Assembly: GCA_963855995.1 (NCBI GenBank)
Contig: OY979724.1
Coordinates: 6,011,058-6,075,057 of the forward strand
DNA from: Muricea muricata
Taxonomy: Eukaryota > Cnidaria > Anthozoa > Malacalcyonacea > Plexauridae
Direction: 5' to 3'
DNA length: 64,000 nucleotides
This document shows, one piece after another, positions 36,021 to 49,150 of the stretch. The notes under the pieces were generated by a model that saw nothing but the letters and a program-made list of their open reading frames with translations, was not told the DNA's origin and did no database searches. Position 1 is the first letter of the stretch, and the number at the start of each line of letters is the position of its first letter. The position numbers and the translations under genes were made by a program.

Positions 36021-39019
36021 AAAAACACTGAATATGTTATGTCACTGAATATGTAATATCACTATTGTGCGTCGTGCATAAGTGTACACTTATCTGAATA
36101 TAATGTTCTTACAGAGACTTCTGCCAGGCTATATGTACAAGTTTCAACTTTTTCTAGCCTAAAGATATAAACGTGCAATAGAAGTAATACATTTCTGAGT
36201 AATAATGGTCTTATGAGCTATGACGTAGATGAAATGGACAAAATTTATCCCTTTTCCAAAATTAATTGGATTTTTGTGTCCGGCTAAGTCGCCAGTGTTT
36301 ATTGATTTCGCTCGAAACCGTATCATTTTGACAAACAGTTTAAACGTGTGGCATTTATCTTTATGAAGTGATTAATATTACTGACTACGCCAAAATTAAT
36401 ACAGCTGTATACGTTATAGAAATCTTGCAATATAAGCGCACGGATTGAAGGTTTAATTGATTTCTAATTTCAAATTCAACGTGTTCAAATGTACCAGCAA
36501 AGTGTGTACAATCGTGTTAAATGAATAATGTCATTGTGGTAGCGTCGGGGGGGGGGGCATCCCCTTATTATGTCGTTTCGGGGAGTCCTAAACCATAACC
36601 ATCCTAATCACGCTGTTCTAGCAGGATGCGTTTAAATTTCACTTGATTACCACACGTGTTAGAAGAGGTTCCAGAAGTCTACAATTACTACAATCGCATT
36701 TCAGCTATGTTGTGTTGATATAGATTTTTTTTGGTTTCTTTCCTCCTTATACTGTACTTGCTAAGAAATAAATAATCAGCGGTCATATGGCCTCAAATCG
36801 CGTGCTTATAGCGGCGTACGAGGCGGAGGGGACAGGTGCTGGTGGGGATGGCCAGTCCTCTAGTCTCAATGGCTGACATAGTATTTTTGGGGGGAAGGTT
36901 TCTACTTGACCTCCTGGGCAATTTCTGCAGCAAGTGGCACAATTTTAAAATTTTCCCAGAGGAGCGTACTCCCAGACTCCTCTGGTGAAACTTTAGAAAA
37001 ATTATGGACATTTTGCAGTGCCGGTAAAAAAATATTTTCGACATTTCCCAGAGAATGCCAGGGTCTAAATGTGTCCACTAGAGGATCGATATTTAAGTTC
37101 CAAAATATTTTCTTCAAATTAATTCAAATAGCTTATCTCGTTTTCAGCTCAGTGGACAAATCTATTTGATTAGTTCTTAATGTTTGCTAAGCTGTTAACC
37201 AGGGTTAAACCCCTATCACAGAGAAGAATTCAATTTTAGAAAAACGTAGCTTCAATGTTCGATAGTACTCAGCACTGATGTGTTAATTCATGTGTTCTGT
37301 ACATATATCACTAAAGAGGTATCTAACGGTACTGTAGTTTGATGCTCAAACGTGCGAGCTCGGTGCTTAGGATTATATGATACAACCTGACACATGTCAG
37401 CGAAAACAAATAACAGATCTTATTGTTTGTGTGCGTGAGCACGGTTTTCATGAGCGATTAATACTTGATCACTAAACTAAGGCGCTTATCTGATCAAATC
37501 TGGGAGGAAATGTTTCCCTTCCCTCGCGTCTCAATATACACATGAGCATCGGAAGATGCAAGAAACAGGAAATCATGTATTAAAAGGCGGCTTTGAAAGG
37601 AATGAACAATTTTGATATTGAACGTAATGATCATAAATGCTGTTTTACACGAGAATCGGGTTTTCGTTATCAGAACACATACGACACATATTAGGGCAAT
37701 AGCAGTCATCTCTATTTCCTAATTATGCGTGGGCATGAAAGAAAAGGCTTTGTCGAAAACTTATGCCTGTTAAATTAACGATTACCACGAAGTACGATTG
37801 CTGTCTTGTTTCGATCTCGATGATCTCTGATTCTGCCACATTCTTCCCGGGGGAACCGATCAGATAGAGTCTTGGATGAAAAAGATCCTTCGATCAATAA
37901 TCGATATATAATTCGATATATAATTTTTTATGTGTGCTAGTTTTTACGAAGGTAGTCGGTCTACGGCCGACACAGGACGCGGAAAAGCAACCTTGAGTAA
38001 TATAGGATTGAAAAAATATTTCACTTTCGCGGTCAAACGGGAAGCAGGAATTTTGAGCCATTTTGCACTAACCCTATCAAATATTGTAACAAGATTTGAG
38101 AATAGTTATATTGAGTCGCGGATCTCACTAAATACTTTCCACCACTTTAGTTCAAACTGACCTTTTGACATGTGGATTTATTTAGTTTGCTGTGGCGGGG
38201 AATAAAAATTACGGGACTTAACTAACGCATCTCGGCTGTCATTACATGTTCACGCACTCCGAGGCAACTTAGGTTAATCCATGCAATGTGGATGCAATTT
38301 TGGACGGTCGCTTGCTCGATACGTGTACTGGATGGCATTTAACGATTTGTAAATTCAACAAAATATCCATTTCCTGACCGCTAAGTCAGTGCTAAGGATA
38401 CAAACGCAATAATTAGCTAAAATACCAAACCAAATCATAGTTCACGCACAATATCATGTAAAAAACGGCATCTAAAAATCACGCGTCGTTTCTAAGAGCC
38501 CTTCAATTATCCAAAGTGACCCATGATAGCGCTATAATATACTTCAAGAACAATGCTATAATGCGTAAAAATGATCTCATTCGAACGAATTCCAGTCGTT
38601 TTTTTATATCGGCCATGAAATTACAAATACCTTAATTTTGCCATTCATTGTCAAAATGAGCAATTTCATATGGCATATATCGGATAGCAACAGTTTTAAT
38701 TATAAATTTACAGTCAACAGAATACGCTGCTACAGCTACATATACCTAGCAAGCACATTGTGAACGTAAAGTTGAATTCTATTTCCAGATGCAAATAAAT
38801 TAACGTACCCTGGCAGCGAAAATGGGCAAAAATCGTACGGTTTCTACGGCATGCACATCTGGTGTACAGAAGTCGCAATTTTAAAAATACAATGAAACAG
38901 ACAAGCTAGTCGTTTCGCACGGGGTAACAACAAAGTAAAAAGACAAAACAAAGTACTTTACTTACAAAATAAATTAGGAATGAAGCACAGGGTTTTACAG
39001 TAAGATTAATAGAAGATAC
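36021..39019. other. No supported gene (probable intron or spacer)
   Basis: A G13 run lies at about 36,547. Frames at 36,793-37,169 and 37,930-38,160 show no domain or splice support. Confidence 0.35.
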
Positions 39020-39175
39020 CTTTTCCAGTTGCCTGATCTTTCGTAGACAGGCAGACGGGCATCTTCGATTATTTCTCGTTCGCCCTCTCTTAGCTTTTGC
39101 TTCGGCATCACAGTCGTCTATGATAGCGCATATAATAAGACATAAAGTCAGAACAAGGTTTATCCACGCAGACAT
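39020..39175 (-). CDS. Signal-peptide first exon, probably of the collagen/EAR gene
   Basis: From ATG at 39,175 it encodes 52 residues: MSAWINLVLTLCLIICAIID is a clear signal peptide. It is followed by a basic stretch (AKAKRGRTRNNRR), two Cys (RRCPSACLRKIRQLEK) and a donor GTATCT in phase 0. A Cys-containing, helix-prone segment after the signal is usual before a collagen domain because it aligns the trimer. Strand and phase match the collagen exon at 25,706, but no exon is seen for 13 kb between them. It could instead start a different gene. The ATG further upstream in the same frame would bury the signal sequence, so I prefer this one. Confidence 0.55.
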
Positions 39176-39779
39176 CGCTGTACTTCCACTGAACAGTTGA
39201 GAACGAAGCGATGAAATGAAATTGTGTTGCGAACTCGTCGTTGGCGTACTTATCAACTGCTAGATCTATATGACAACAAAGAATAGTGTGACAATTAGTG
39301 CCGCAAGTTCATTTGAATTTCATAAACTGTATAATCGGGATTAGCCAATGAGGCATTGGCTTTGGATCATACCTGTTTTGACCTAGTTGACGGACGACGT
39401 AAATAGGCGAGCAACAGCGCGGTGGGGGTTCGTGTTAACTTATACCACATCAAATCTAGTGTCAAAGAGGTCAAACCTCACCTTTATCATAATATGTATT
39501 TACACATATTTGACAGCAATTATAAACCATCATGATGCGTTATTTGCCGGAACTGTAATTACAGCAAACATTGTGTGGAATAAGCCTTCTGAAGTATGCC
39601 GAAATGTGTACTATATTGTCCTATAATAGACTACCTTGTATATATATATATATACATTCTCCTGTGTAAAATCGCTGATATGCGAGACATTGTGCGTATT
39701 TTAATTCTTTCTGGCTATAACCATAGCTATAACGTCATTATTTCAGCCAAAATATGAACTATAGGTATCAATACGGTTT

Positions 39780-39912
39780 TGTGGAAGCACCACGTAAATT
39801 TATTGTCGCAAAGCTCATTCGATTCGTACGCCCAGATCTTCATCAGCGCTAATTTTATTAAGCATTATTAAAATAATGCTTGAAAGCTTTGCGATTGTAA
39901 ATTTACGTAACG
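39780..39912. repeat. Foldback repeat with CACCACGTAAA ends
   Basis: ACGTAAATTTATTGTCGCAA with AGCT (from about 39,794) pairs with GAAAGCTTTGCGATTGTAAA with TTTACGT (to about 39,911). The inner part GCATTATT/AATAATGC forms a second small hairpin. The outer word GTGGAAGCACCAC resembles the hairpin family at 29,526. Confidence 0.6.
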
Positions 39913-41017
39913 TCTCAACAAAATTATAATGATATTGATATTCAGCATGCGAACTTACAAAGAACTTGTTAAGTACTATGTTATATATGGTCCATGCTCT
40001 CAGAAGATCTTACGTAATTTTATGGGAAAACGTCACAAGTATACATGACATGTACAATTTTCGCAAATCAGCGCCATAAATTCTGGCTTTGTCATGACCG
40101 AATTTATATATCTTTTTGCAGCTTTGAATAAATATATTAGTTAGATTTGAAATTGTGAACGTTAATTCCTCAACGTTATATGAAGTATAAGTACGGGTAG
40201 TTGTATAAGAAAACTGCAGGAATTTTAGGATATCGTGAACCGCGGTATGTTTAGAGTAACATTAACAAGGTTTCCAGCTTGAAAGCAAACTTAAGGCAAA
40301 TCCTCATTATCACTCTACTATCAGTTACTCTCATGTAGCTTATTGACTCAAGTTGCAACTGACTCGTAATCAGGCAGATATCCTGAGTTTGAATTCTAGA
40401 CGTTGAGCTTACTTTGCTTGAAAAACTTAAATCTATATATCAAACGAAATGCATGTGCATGTGCCAGATGTTGGGATTTGTAATTGCATTAGCTCCATGC
40501 AGGACTCAGTAGAGTAAAAATGAAACATACTTATGACAGTTCCTGATTACAGCTCAAGGCATGTTTGGGTTAGCCATATCCACATAAAATAATTTGATTA
40601 CATTTTACTACAATTATATAATTACTGAACTCAATTAACGTTTAGCTGAAAAAAAATATAAGAATTAACTATATGTTAACTATTATCACCTCTCGTTTCT
40701 CGACCGGTTTTCACAACTGCCATGCAATTGCAAAATGCGGATTAGACACAGTAGCAATTTATAATCAACTGTAAAAATCCTCAATTATCAATTTTCATTC
40801 AAAGACAAGGTAACTCATGCTTAGCGCTTTCGTTAAACCAAGGTGTCACGAGATTTTTGTAAGTGATCGAAATGCTCGAGCACGACACCGTGTATTATAC
40901 TGTATAGGCCTAATATATGGACAAAACCCATGAGAATGAAATTTCAATGTACGTGGTTGAGCCGAAAATATCTGACCTTTGTGGTTGTAGCGGCTGTATC
41001 AGTGGTTCATCGTGCAC

Positions 41018-41019
<2 letters not shown>
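39913..41019. other. No supported gene
   Basis: I see no gene or repeat of note. Confidence 0.35.
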
Positions 41020-41074
<55 letters not shown>

Positions 41075-41109
41075 TGTATATATATATACTGTATATATAT
41101 ATATATATA
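41020..41109. repeat. TA microsatellite with CTGTA interruptions
   Basis: About 54 bp pure TA then two CTG interruptions. Open frames through it are artefacts. Confidence 0.93.
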
Positions 41110-41518
41110 TTGAACGTAGATAATTGGCGACGTGTTTTTGCAAGTGTAAGTGTCAAGCGGGCTGTTTTAATAAATATGTGAACAACACATCCACACACGA
41201 ACGCCAAACACGAGTTTGTTTACGGTAAAGTAACAAACGGAGGAAAAGCGTGATTTAAAATTAGCACCTTTTTATTCGGCGCGTCTCAGAAATAACGCTA
41301 ATGCTTCGAGCCTATATTGTTTTGCATTGTTCCCTTTGTCCTTGCCTTTTGTGTGGCACCTTTTTTATCATCTCGCCGCCAACTGCGTTCGAGTTTAAAT
41401 TAGCAACAATCAGACTAATTTAGCTTGTGTGCGATGACAAAAAGCTGAGCTCAGTAAAAGTTGAAACTCATCAATTTTAGGCTTGTGAATATAATGACCT
41501 CTGTTGCCAGGACGTCGA

Positions 41519-41600
41519 TAGCTCAGTTAGATACTTCGAGTAATGTATTGAAATAAATCACAGTTATCTGAAGATTGCGGTGTGCCTGTGGTTCGAATTA
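41519..41600 (+). repeat. tRNA-derived SINE-like unit
   Basis: TAGCTCAGTTAG (41,519-41,530) is a full Pol III A box, and GGTTCGAATTA (41,590-41,600) is a good B box. Spacing of about 60 bp is compatible with internal transcription. No acceptor stem or T-stem pairing, so a SINE head or pseudo-tRNA. Confidence 0.45.
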
Positions 41601-44600
41601 GTATGCATGAGTCCAAATTTAGTTTGTATGAAAACAAACAACCAAGTTTTTTTAACCTGCTGCACTCATCAACTTGGCATAATATACGGGCTTGCTGGCC
41701 ACACCATTTATAGCCAGTCAACAATTCAAAATGTATTGAAACAATACACTTGGACTCTGTTAATGACCAATATGGCCTTGAAGACTTAAAAGAAAATACC
41801 ATTACAAAATTTCCTTAGTTATCTGTTATCTACAATTATGGTCAATTCGACGTAAGATCTGTATCTTGAATATCTAAAATACTATTCATGCATGTAGCAA
41901 TTAACACTTTGCCATATGCATATATATATATATATATAATGGACGTTCCAAAACAGTTTTACGGTTGTGTTTCATCATGAATATCATGATTACACGAATA
42001 TTCTTATGTTCAGAAATACCAAAAATACCTTTATTTTATCTTAGGTTATATGGTACGCGATCTTATCCGATATACTTTACAGATATGTTGGACTATATTC
42101 GGTTCTGTTTTTTGAAAAACTTTAAATCTATTTGTCACAACAAATTAAATAAAATTAAAAAAGATTCTTGACTGATGATCGACTTAATTGATTAATTTAG
42201 ACACTACAGCTAGCTTTTAATCGCTTACTCCTTCACTCTTGTCTTTGTTACAAATAGAAGGAAATAACATCTATGCACGCATATATATGGCAAATATGAC
42301 CGGAAAATCGGTTGGGAGTGTTTGGAAAGATGCTTAATGGAAATTTAGCTACATATTAGCTTCAGTAGTTTCTCTTAAATAGTAATTTGTTTTGCCAAAA
42401 AGTGATTTAAACAATTAAACCTTGATATTTTTGTATGGTAAGTGTAATAGCACTGAGATAGCTAAGTTTACTTTGCCAAAGTACGTGTATATCCACAATA
42501 ATTTTTTATGACAAGGTTTTCTTTAACAAGTTTGAACGTTGTTGTATATTATTTTAAAGTTCGCGCACAGACGATCAAATAAAACTTGCCACATGAAAAC
42601 TTGTCATATAGAAAACTGGCGACAAAAAGACTGCTATCAGTTTCATCAGTAATCCTATCTAAATGAGTTTAAATTAAAAGCTAAAACTCCCTGGACGGTA
42701 AGGATCTTATTAAGAAGCTTTGATTTCAGGAAGCAGTGGTGATGCCCGATTGTCTAACGAGGATATTTCCGAACTTACTCAACTTTCTCTAATGTAGTCT
42801 TGGAATTTTCGCCGTTAAATACAAATAATCTTTCATTTGCCACTTTGAATCACTTGAAATAATTGGGGGAACATAATTAAGCTGTTGGATTTTCCGCAAT
42901 GTCTTGCAGCTTTTTAACTTAGCTAATGATACGTCACCATAAACATACGTTGATAACTAAAGAAGGAAATGTACAAATTGATAGAATATCCAGAAGACAG
43001 TGTAACGTTGCATCAGAGATATTTAGGGGTCTGATAATAAAAAAACAGTGTTTAAATACCTATGGTTACCACGCAATAAAATAACACTGCGTCTATCTTA
43101 TCTTTGCGATAATGATTTGCTTTGACGTTATGTACGTAGCTACTCAGGTGTTGAAATAAAAATAATTTTTGTGGTATTATTCTGACATAGTCTATATATT
43201 CGCATCGGAAAGCTGAAAAATATGACTGGCCACGGTGGGAAGCAAAACCTGGCTCCAACTCCGTTGGATGAAATGGCACAAACAGATTAGCTTCACAAGT
43301 GAATAAGCATCATAACTGTAACAACACAAATATCATCGAAAACCGTTAATTGTCCGACATTCCTCACCGAAATAACAAACTTTACATCACGTAATAAAAT
43401 ATATCCAACTTCCTTTGCATAATGAAACAATCAGTATCACTAATGATGATATGAATCGATCGAATTCCATCCGGAAACCATAATCTCATAGTTATATTTA
43501 CATATGGTCAGATCTTAATCAGGCATTGACAATCGAAGATATTGCGATAACCTTAGTCTTAGAGGGATTGCCTTGATAAAGAGACTATTCAGGATGACAT
43601 GAAAAACATGCTGTTCAGCAGTGCGTTGCAAATCCAAAACAGGAACCTATTAAAAATTCTGTAGTGACCCACAGGAATTTCGAAATCACCTTTGATAACA
43701 GTTACTTTTATAGTTAGCAAGATATAGCTATGAAGCAAATATTACGCTATGAACTGAAATTGGCAATTCATTGAAAAACTTTGTTATTGTTATTGTTGGT
43801 CGGAAACGTTGACGACAATTAAGGCTATTGAATTTATGTAGCGCAGGTAATCGTAGCTTAGGCAAGGTAATTATTAAATTGCTCAAATGTGTAGGATCTG
43901 ATCAGTTTCAGCAAATCTTCTAGGGCAAATTGTTTCACGCTTGTTTATCCAATTTAAATAACACTCCCATTCACCTCGTGCCAGAACGACTAAATGTGCA
44001 GCTAGTTTTTTTAGGGGTTTCATCCACTAGATTGAAAACATTTCGCTTTTATTTGCACTTCAAGATTAGCGAATAGTTTAAATACTTTTGTTTAACGTTT
44101 TGGTTTCCTCGTCAGTTTCCTAGTGAATAGTTTTTAAACTTTTTCTCAATCTAAAGGAGCAAATAAAGAAGGAAATACCAAATATGTATGGCCATATACA
44201 GCTATTTCAGTTTAAGCGTAGGCAGTGAACTACGAGTGCGCTAGGGATGATGGATTATTGTTTACTTAGGCACTGATACTCAGGGAACCACGCTTCTAGT
44301 GAGTATATTTGCCGTGGTAAGTTTCCTATTTGCTCTCGATGCTGTTTTAAAGAAATAATTTCGTGTTTAGAGGGGAAAATAAGTAATAATCCGTCATCTC
44401 TCGCTCGCTCATAGTTTACAGTTTACTATTTTGGAAGGACCACTTTTATTGAATTAGCTGTATGCGTTCAGATTCAGGTCATCTACATACCTCCTTCTCA
44501 GGTTGAAATATTTTAATTTAGTTGTTCAATTAATACATGACTTTTGCTATTCGAGACTTATTAGGCACTGTTAAAACTAAATCGGTTTTGCGTGATAATT

Positions 44601-45641
44601 GCTTTCAGTGCCCAGCAGTCCCTCATTAATGTCATACTACCGTACTTTCGAATCGTTTAATTATATCAGTTTGATCTATATTACAAATCCTTTCCTATTA
44701 CCTAGAGAAACCATTTTACCATTAAAAGTAAAAATGAAATAAATGGAATAAAGGTCTTTATATTCAATGTAAAACGTTATGTATTGCATATATAAACAAA
44801 CAGTTGTTATAGAGAAGTAAAATTTCCCAACATTTCCTATTTCAATTTGTTGTTGTATGTTTACATTTTTCAATATCGTTGATATGCTCTTTCAGTTTAT
44901 CAAAAAAAATGAAAGTAGCTGATTGATTTGTATCAAAGGAGGATTTTTGTCTTATTAAATTTCTGTTTTATTAATTAACAGTCAGAGTCCTGATTATACG
45001 ACGATGAATGACGCAAAGCAACCCATCAGGATGCATCTCAAAAACAAAAAACTCTATAGGGTATCACAAAAGTAAAATAAGCACGTCTTTCCACCAAGTT
45101 TGCACGTGCAAATAGCACGTCTTTCCACCGGCTCGAGTTTGTATATGCTGATACAACACGGCCGCTGATGTTGTAAATAGTACGTATATAATCTTAATCT
45201 GAATTACATTAAGACCACGACGATAAACTTGTACCTTCATAGATCCAGGTAAGGTCTCTTACTATCAGTTAAATGATTAGAAAAGTCAAAATTAGATATC
45301 AAAGGCCAGTGAGCCAGCCCACTCATAATTACATGTAAGGTAAAGTAGTATAGGTCCTTCATATGATCGCTTGTTCAAGATTAGTTGCAGTATTTACTAC
45401 ATCTGGAAATAAACTTCAGCACACTTTTTAACTGATTCGTGTATTTCAGCACGTTCGTTTATTTGTTGAGTCTAAAAATAACATTCTTTACAAGTGACTA
45501 AAATCCTGTTTAATCAATATTGTAGAACTTAACTTTTAGCTGGATTGAGGCTCTTTTGGCAAAGGTTAACTCGTGTTTTTGTGTATCACTGTCATTATAT
45601 ACTATTATGTATTACCACAATTTTTTATGTAACACATTATA
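41601..45641. other. No supported gene
   Basis: Ordinary AT-rich sequence. A 16 bp direct repeat (AGCACGTCTTTCCACC) occurs at about 45,083 and 45,115. Frames such as 43,052-43,279 (minus) have no support. Confidence 0.35.
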
Positions 45642-46336
45642 TCTCAGTTAGTCGGGGAGGCAGAGGTACAAAAATATATGTTTACTTACCGTACCAAGGG
45701 ACAATTTCATTTTATGTTTATATTGCACCTTTAGGTCTAATAAATATATTTCTGCATGTTGAACGCGACAAAATTTCTTCGCCAACACGTTTTTCCCGAA
45801 ATTTTCTATAAAACTATATTATTGTCAAGAAAGGCGAAATTTCAGATTTATTTCTAGGAAAAACCACTTACGTTATCAAAAAAGTAATAAAAAATTACAT
45901 ATAACACATTATTATCGTTACTTTTATTTTTCACATTTTTGTTGAGTTATGAGCGCTTGAAAACTTATTTTCCAACTAGTGCCCAGGAAATTAGCGCCAT
46001 TTTAGGACACTTTCCCATTTTGAAGCAGCAATAACTCAAAAACGGCTTCAAAAACTAGGGTAACCGTAACGATGTCTTATATGTTGTTTTTTATAAGCTT
46101 TCTTATGATTCAAGTTATTTTTCAAATGAGTGAATTTGAAAGTTTACTATTTTCGACCACATAATAGTTTTATAATAAAACTGAAGAAAAACGTGTAGAC
46201 CGAAGCCCATCAGAAAAATCGAGCCAAACAACATTCAGAATTGTGATATTAGGCATCCAACAGACAATTTAAGAGCAAAATTGATTTGTCCCTCGAGAAG
46301 GTAGGTAAAATTACCTCTGCCTCCCTGACTAAGTTG
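45642..46336. mobile_element. Possible DNA transposon remnant with ~26 bp inverted ends
   Basis: TCAGTTAGTCGGGGAGGCAG plus AGGTA near 45,643 is the complement of TACCTCTGCCTCCCTGACTA plus AGTTGA ending near 46,335, with two mismatches. About 690 bp lies between them with no protein likeness. No target duplication is clear. Confidence 0.5.
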
Positions 46337-47472
46337 ATTGTCTGAACTACACTAATAATTAGCGAGTGCTACTTGGAGAATAATACGTAGGAAAGTGATA
46401 CACTGTAATTATATACTAGAGCATACTTTCAAAGAAAATTCTGCAAAACGTTTCTTTCTAAAACTGGCTTATAAAAAGCTCATTATGATTTACAAGCGAG
46501 CACATATGCCTACAGGATAATAGTTATAGGCAAGTTAAGGGGTCCGCCCAAAGCCCCTTCTCATTTCTACACCATTCAAAAAGGTAACGATGGCTGCAGG
46601 GCGGATAAAAATTAGGAATACAACAAAATTATGATGATGGAAAAATATGCATCTTCACAAGCTATGCGCATTGAATTACCATCTCGAGTGCACTTTGTAT
46701 ACAAGGGTCACTTGAATGGGCACGGTTAGCCTGTACTTATATAATGACGTTAGCCCCTCAAGAGTTACTCTGTTTTTGCTAACAAACTGTGCATCAACGA
46801 GGAAGCGGTTACGGCATGGTTGATTCTGTGGCAACGTCAACACGTGCTTTCTTTCATCTAGCACGTCATTAACGCCACACGAGTTCTTTCTATTCAACAT
46901 TTACAGGAAATGCACAAAATCATAACGTCAAAAATACAAGTTTAAAAAAAAAATGACGGGCGGAGAATATTGTTTAAGAAAGAGTCTTTTTTGTTTTCTA
47001 CTTCAAAACATCTCCGATCAACAATCTTCTCTGTGCGCAAAAAAAACAATTTGATTGAGGAAATTGCATGCTAAAGTGACGTATATTGACATGACTCTCC
47101 ACACTTCTTATTTTATGCAAATTACAAAAATAAGATCAAGCTCTTTGAAGAAATGTTGCTTGTTGTAAATTAAATCCTATTTACAACATGTACAGCGACA
47201 TTCATATACATGAAAATTCGTCACGAAAATGACACCGCAACTGTTACTTTGAGAGCAATGACGGTATAACATGGCTTGTTTTATCAGTCTAACACTGAGA
47301 AAAAATTCATACTAAATTACATGAAACAGGCAGGAGGCTTTACAATGGACCATTTGATGTCGTATTTTACCCAGGTCCTTAATTTTCAAACGTATTTGGA
47401 AAGTTCGTGGTTGAAGGATTTCTTATGGTTCCCATGATATCTCTGCTTAAAGGGGTAAGGCATAATGCCGAT
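46337..47472. other. No supported gene
   Basis: The frame at 46,676-46,900 (minus) is unremarkable. Nothing else seen. Confidence 0.35.
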
Positions 47473-48480
47473 TTATTCTTTGGTTCGTCCGTTACTACGA
47501 GATGTTGCTTGTGCCTTAACAATGTTTGTCGAGGGTGCAACTTTTTGACGGTGAATTGGTCGTAGATTTAGATAGGATGTTCTTGTTGTGTTGGGATATA
47601 GTGTTCTTGACGTTGGACATGCAACTGTAGCTGACTTTGACATTGTTGCGATTGAATATTTTGTGCAAACGGTTAGTTTTTGGAAAATGTTAATCAAGTA
47701 GTTGAAGGAAGTTCTGCGTGACGTTGGTTTCACTGATTTGCTCTATGGGGGGATTGAACCAAATTACATTTCGTTGATGGTGTGGTGGTTGATTTGTCAT
47801 TTGAAAACAGCAAACAAAAATCATAGTTGCTTTGTTCTAGGGCTCTTCTAGTATGGTTTGCATCCTTTAAATGACCGTTTACCAGATGAAAGTGAGACGA
47901 TACGTTGGTTGATGAATGAAGGGATTTATTTTAGAATACTGGGTGGGTGGTCCGAGCGGTTATCTACGTACACCGGGTCGTTGTTTAGCTTTCCGTAAGG
48001 ATAGAATGTCTAAGAAGTTCACGACATGGTGGTTAATCTCACCTGTAATCTTCACACCAAGTTGTAGTGTGCATGTAGATCTTTCCTTGCTTTGTCAGCT
48101 GCTCTTCCGCTTGTTCTTTTTACTATCACGAGTCCAAAATCTCGATATAGACCCCCATTTTCATTACTAAACGTTTGCCCAAGTATTTTAAAAATAAACA
48201 GTCCGACCAGCTCACAAACCGTCGTAACTGTCCATCGTAACGTCGAATGTTGGGTGCTTGTTTCTTTTTAATCATGTTTTGTCTCTAGGATATGGGATAG
48301 CACGATAAAGGATATCTTCTGTAGAACGATATGAACGTGTATAGTTGCGTTTATCCGTGATCTTCTGGAACCAGTTAATCACAGATTGAGAATTTCTCCG
48401 GCAATGGTTTAGATGTAGCATGGATCTCATGAGTTCGCTGTAGATATTGTCCAGGATGATTTTGCTAACTTTACCAAGTT
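47473..48480 (-). mobile_element. Penelope-like element relic: reverse transcriptase and linker
   Basis: Read on the minus strand from 48,480: SELGKVSKIILDNIYSELMR, NSQSVINWFQKITDKRNYTR, HPTFDVTMDSYDG, ENGGLYRDFGLVIVKRTSGR (remnant of the YRDDG catalytic motif, second Asp lost), ADKARKDLHAHYNL, NDPVYVDNRSDHPPSILK, FINQRIVSLSS, then [20 protein letters not shown] with ISQHNKNIL. The order and motifs are those of Penelope RT and the following linker. Multiple stops and frame changes mark it as dead. The GIY-YIG part is absent here, whereas the relic at 473-1196 has that part and lacks the RT. Confidence 0.85.
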
Positions 48481-48737
48481 CGCTTTTAGATGGATTAAAC
48501 GTTTAACGTTGGATTTAACGACATTCAATGAATGCCATAATATGATACATCTAGAAAATTGAGACACGAATAACCGGACACAAAAACGCTATAAAACGAC
48601 GCGATCTAAGATCATTGCCAGCAGCACACACATACGACAACTGTCACACCTTCAATTGGAAAGAAACTTACTTACTAGCACGAGCACAAACCAAACATGC
48701 ACGGGAATTCAAAGAGGCATGGTACACGCGTAAAAAC
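48481..48737. other. Unassigned spacer
   Basis: No feature seen between the Penelope relic and the ACAAGTTGT array. Confidence 0.35.
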
Positions 48738-49150
48738 GCGCAAGTTGTTGCAAGCCTGCAAACAAGTTGTAAAAAGTCTGTTCACAAGTTGTGTTCGCAC
48801 TGCTTGTTCCATGTTTGCTGGAACAAGTTTAAACAAGCTGTTAACAACTTGTAACAAGCTTGATGGCATTATCAGACTTGTTAGAAGGTTGTTCGAACAA
48901 GTCCGGGCGGTAAAGTTACGATATAACAAGAATGTCACAAGGTTGACGAAACATGGTTTGTAGCAATATTGTTATATCATGATTGTAAGACTTGTTGGAT
49001 CAAGCTTGTGACAAGCCTGACAAAATCAGCAAGGATGTTACAAGTTTGTCAACAAGTTGTTCCAAACTTGTTCACATCTTGGGACAAGCAGTAGCCAACA
49101 CAACTTGTTGACAGTTTGTATTTGGACTTGCTACAAGTTGTGAGATTTTT
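48738..49150. repeat. Array of ACAAGTTGT/ACAAGCTTGT palindromic words
   Basis: CAAGTTGT, ACAACTTGT, ACAAGCTTG, CAAACTTGT and close variants occur more than a dozen times in 410 bp, with irregular spacing and in both orientations. A central segment (TTGATGGCATTATCAGACTT) separates two halves. The open frames at 48,615-48,963 follow from this repeat. Confidence 0.75.

Noticed and set aside
39780..39860. Reverse-strand CTGATGAAGATC..ATCGAA as ribozyme
   Set aside because: GAAA is broken (GAAT), stem II starts with an A-C mismatch, and stem I is absent; kept only as a foldback repeat.
47935..47965. tRNA-like A box GGTGGTCCGAGCGGTTAT
   Set aside because: No B box follows, and on the opposite strand this is explained by Penelope coding sequence (DNRSDHPPSIL).
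48615..48963. Three overlapping frames with Cys/His-rich products
   Set aside because: Produced by the ACAAGTTGT word array; no start or splice evidence.
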